Origin: Rhodospirillaceae bacterium
GTDB lineage: Bacteria; Pseudomonadota; Alphaproteobacteria; JABSOH01
Direction of reading: 5' to 3'
Assembly: GCA_020629355.1 (NCBI GenBank)
Contig: JAHDDM010000013.1
Span: forward strand, 1-12,664
Length of the DNA: 12,664 bases
The notes beneath the pieces were generated by a model. The model worked only from the letters and a program-made list of their open reading frames with translations. It searched no databases and was not told the DNA's origin. The first letter of the stretch is position 1; each line of letters opens with the position of its first letter. The position numbers and the translations under genes were made by a program. Positions 12,651 through 12,664 of this stretch are shown piece after piece.

Positions 12651-12664
12651 TTAATGCAGATGCA
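12651..12664 (-). CDS. atpB: ATP synthase F0 subunit a, last codons only
   Basis: On the minus strand the window edge reads CAT CTG CAT TAA, giving a C-terminal His-Leu-His and a stop at 12653-12651. Alphaproteobacterial subunit a commonly ends with such a histidine-containing tail, and atpB is expected directly upstream of atpE. The call rests on gene order and three residues. The 39 bases between this stop and atpE hold the atpE ribosome-binding site. Confidence 0.65.

Overview
The window looks like chromosomal DNA from an alphaproteobacterium of roughly balanced GC content. Three things point there. The ATP synthase F0 genes are ordered a-c-b'-b, with both b' and b and no delta or F1 gene following. 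The lexA operator is built from GTTC half-sites rather than the CTGT-type SOS box. rdgB and hemW are translationally coupled. The sequence does not resolve a genus.

Layout, left to right. (1) A plus-strand gene runs in from the left edge and ends at 716. It resembles proteins annotated MauJ-like/HEPN-like; its start lies outside the window. (2) Converging on it, with an 11-base gap, is a tight minus-strand operon at 3600-728 encoding three separate parts of a glutamate-synthase-like enzyme: class II glutamine amidotransferase, GXGXG beta-helix and FMN-binding synthase. This is the GlxBCD / N-methylglutamate synthase MgsABC type. A sigma70-like promoter overlapped by a small inverted repeat sits in front of it. 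(3) A 1602-residue minus-strand gene (8495-3687) encodes a probable surface or secreted protein: FecR-like domain, low-complexity linker, many Ig-like repeats and an RTX-like Ca-binding patch, with no Sec signal peptide. (4) lexA (minus) is transcribed divergently from rdgB-hemW (plus). The shared 130-base spacer holds a lexA promoter overlapped by GTTC-type half-sites spaced exactly 11 bases apart. (5) A 145-base imperfect palindrome with perfect 21-base terminal arms fills most of the gap between hemW and the convergent ATP synthase genes and abuts the stop codon of atpF. (6) The F0 genes atpF, atpF' and atpE lie on the minus strand, and the last codons of atpB are visible at the right edge.

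The modules are functionally separate: nitrogen or methylamine-type amino-acid metabolism, a cell-surface protein, SOS regulation with nucleotide-pool cleaning and a heme-trafficking radical-SAM protein, and energy conservation. The less routine parts are the giant FecR/Ig/RTX-like protein, the palindromic element at the atpF stop, the phased lexA operator, the synthase subunit lacking the usual iron-sulfur cysteines, and the HEPN-like motif in the left-edge gene. I see no tRNA, rRNA, CRISPR array, integrase or transposase gene. No gap between genes exceeds 300 bases.
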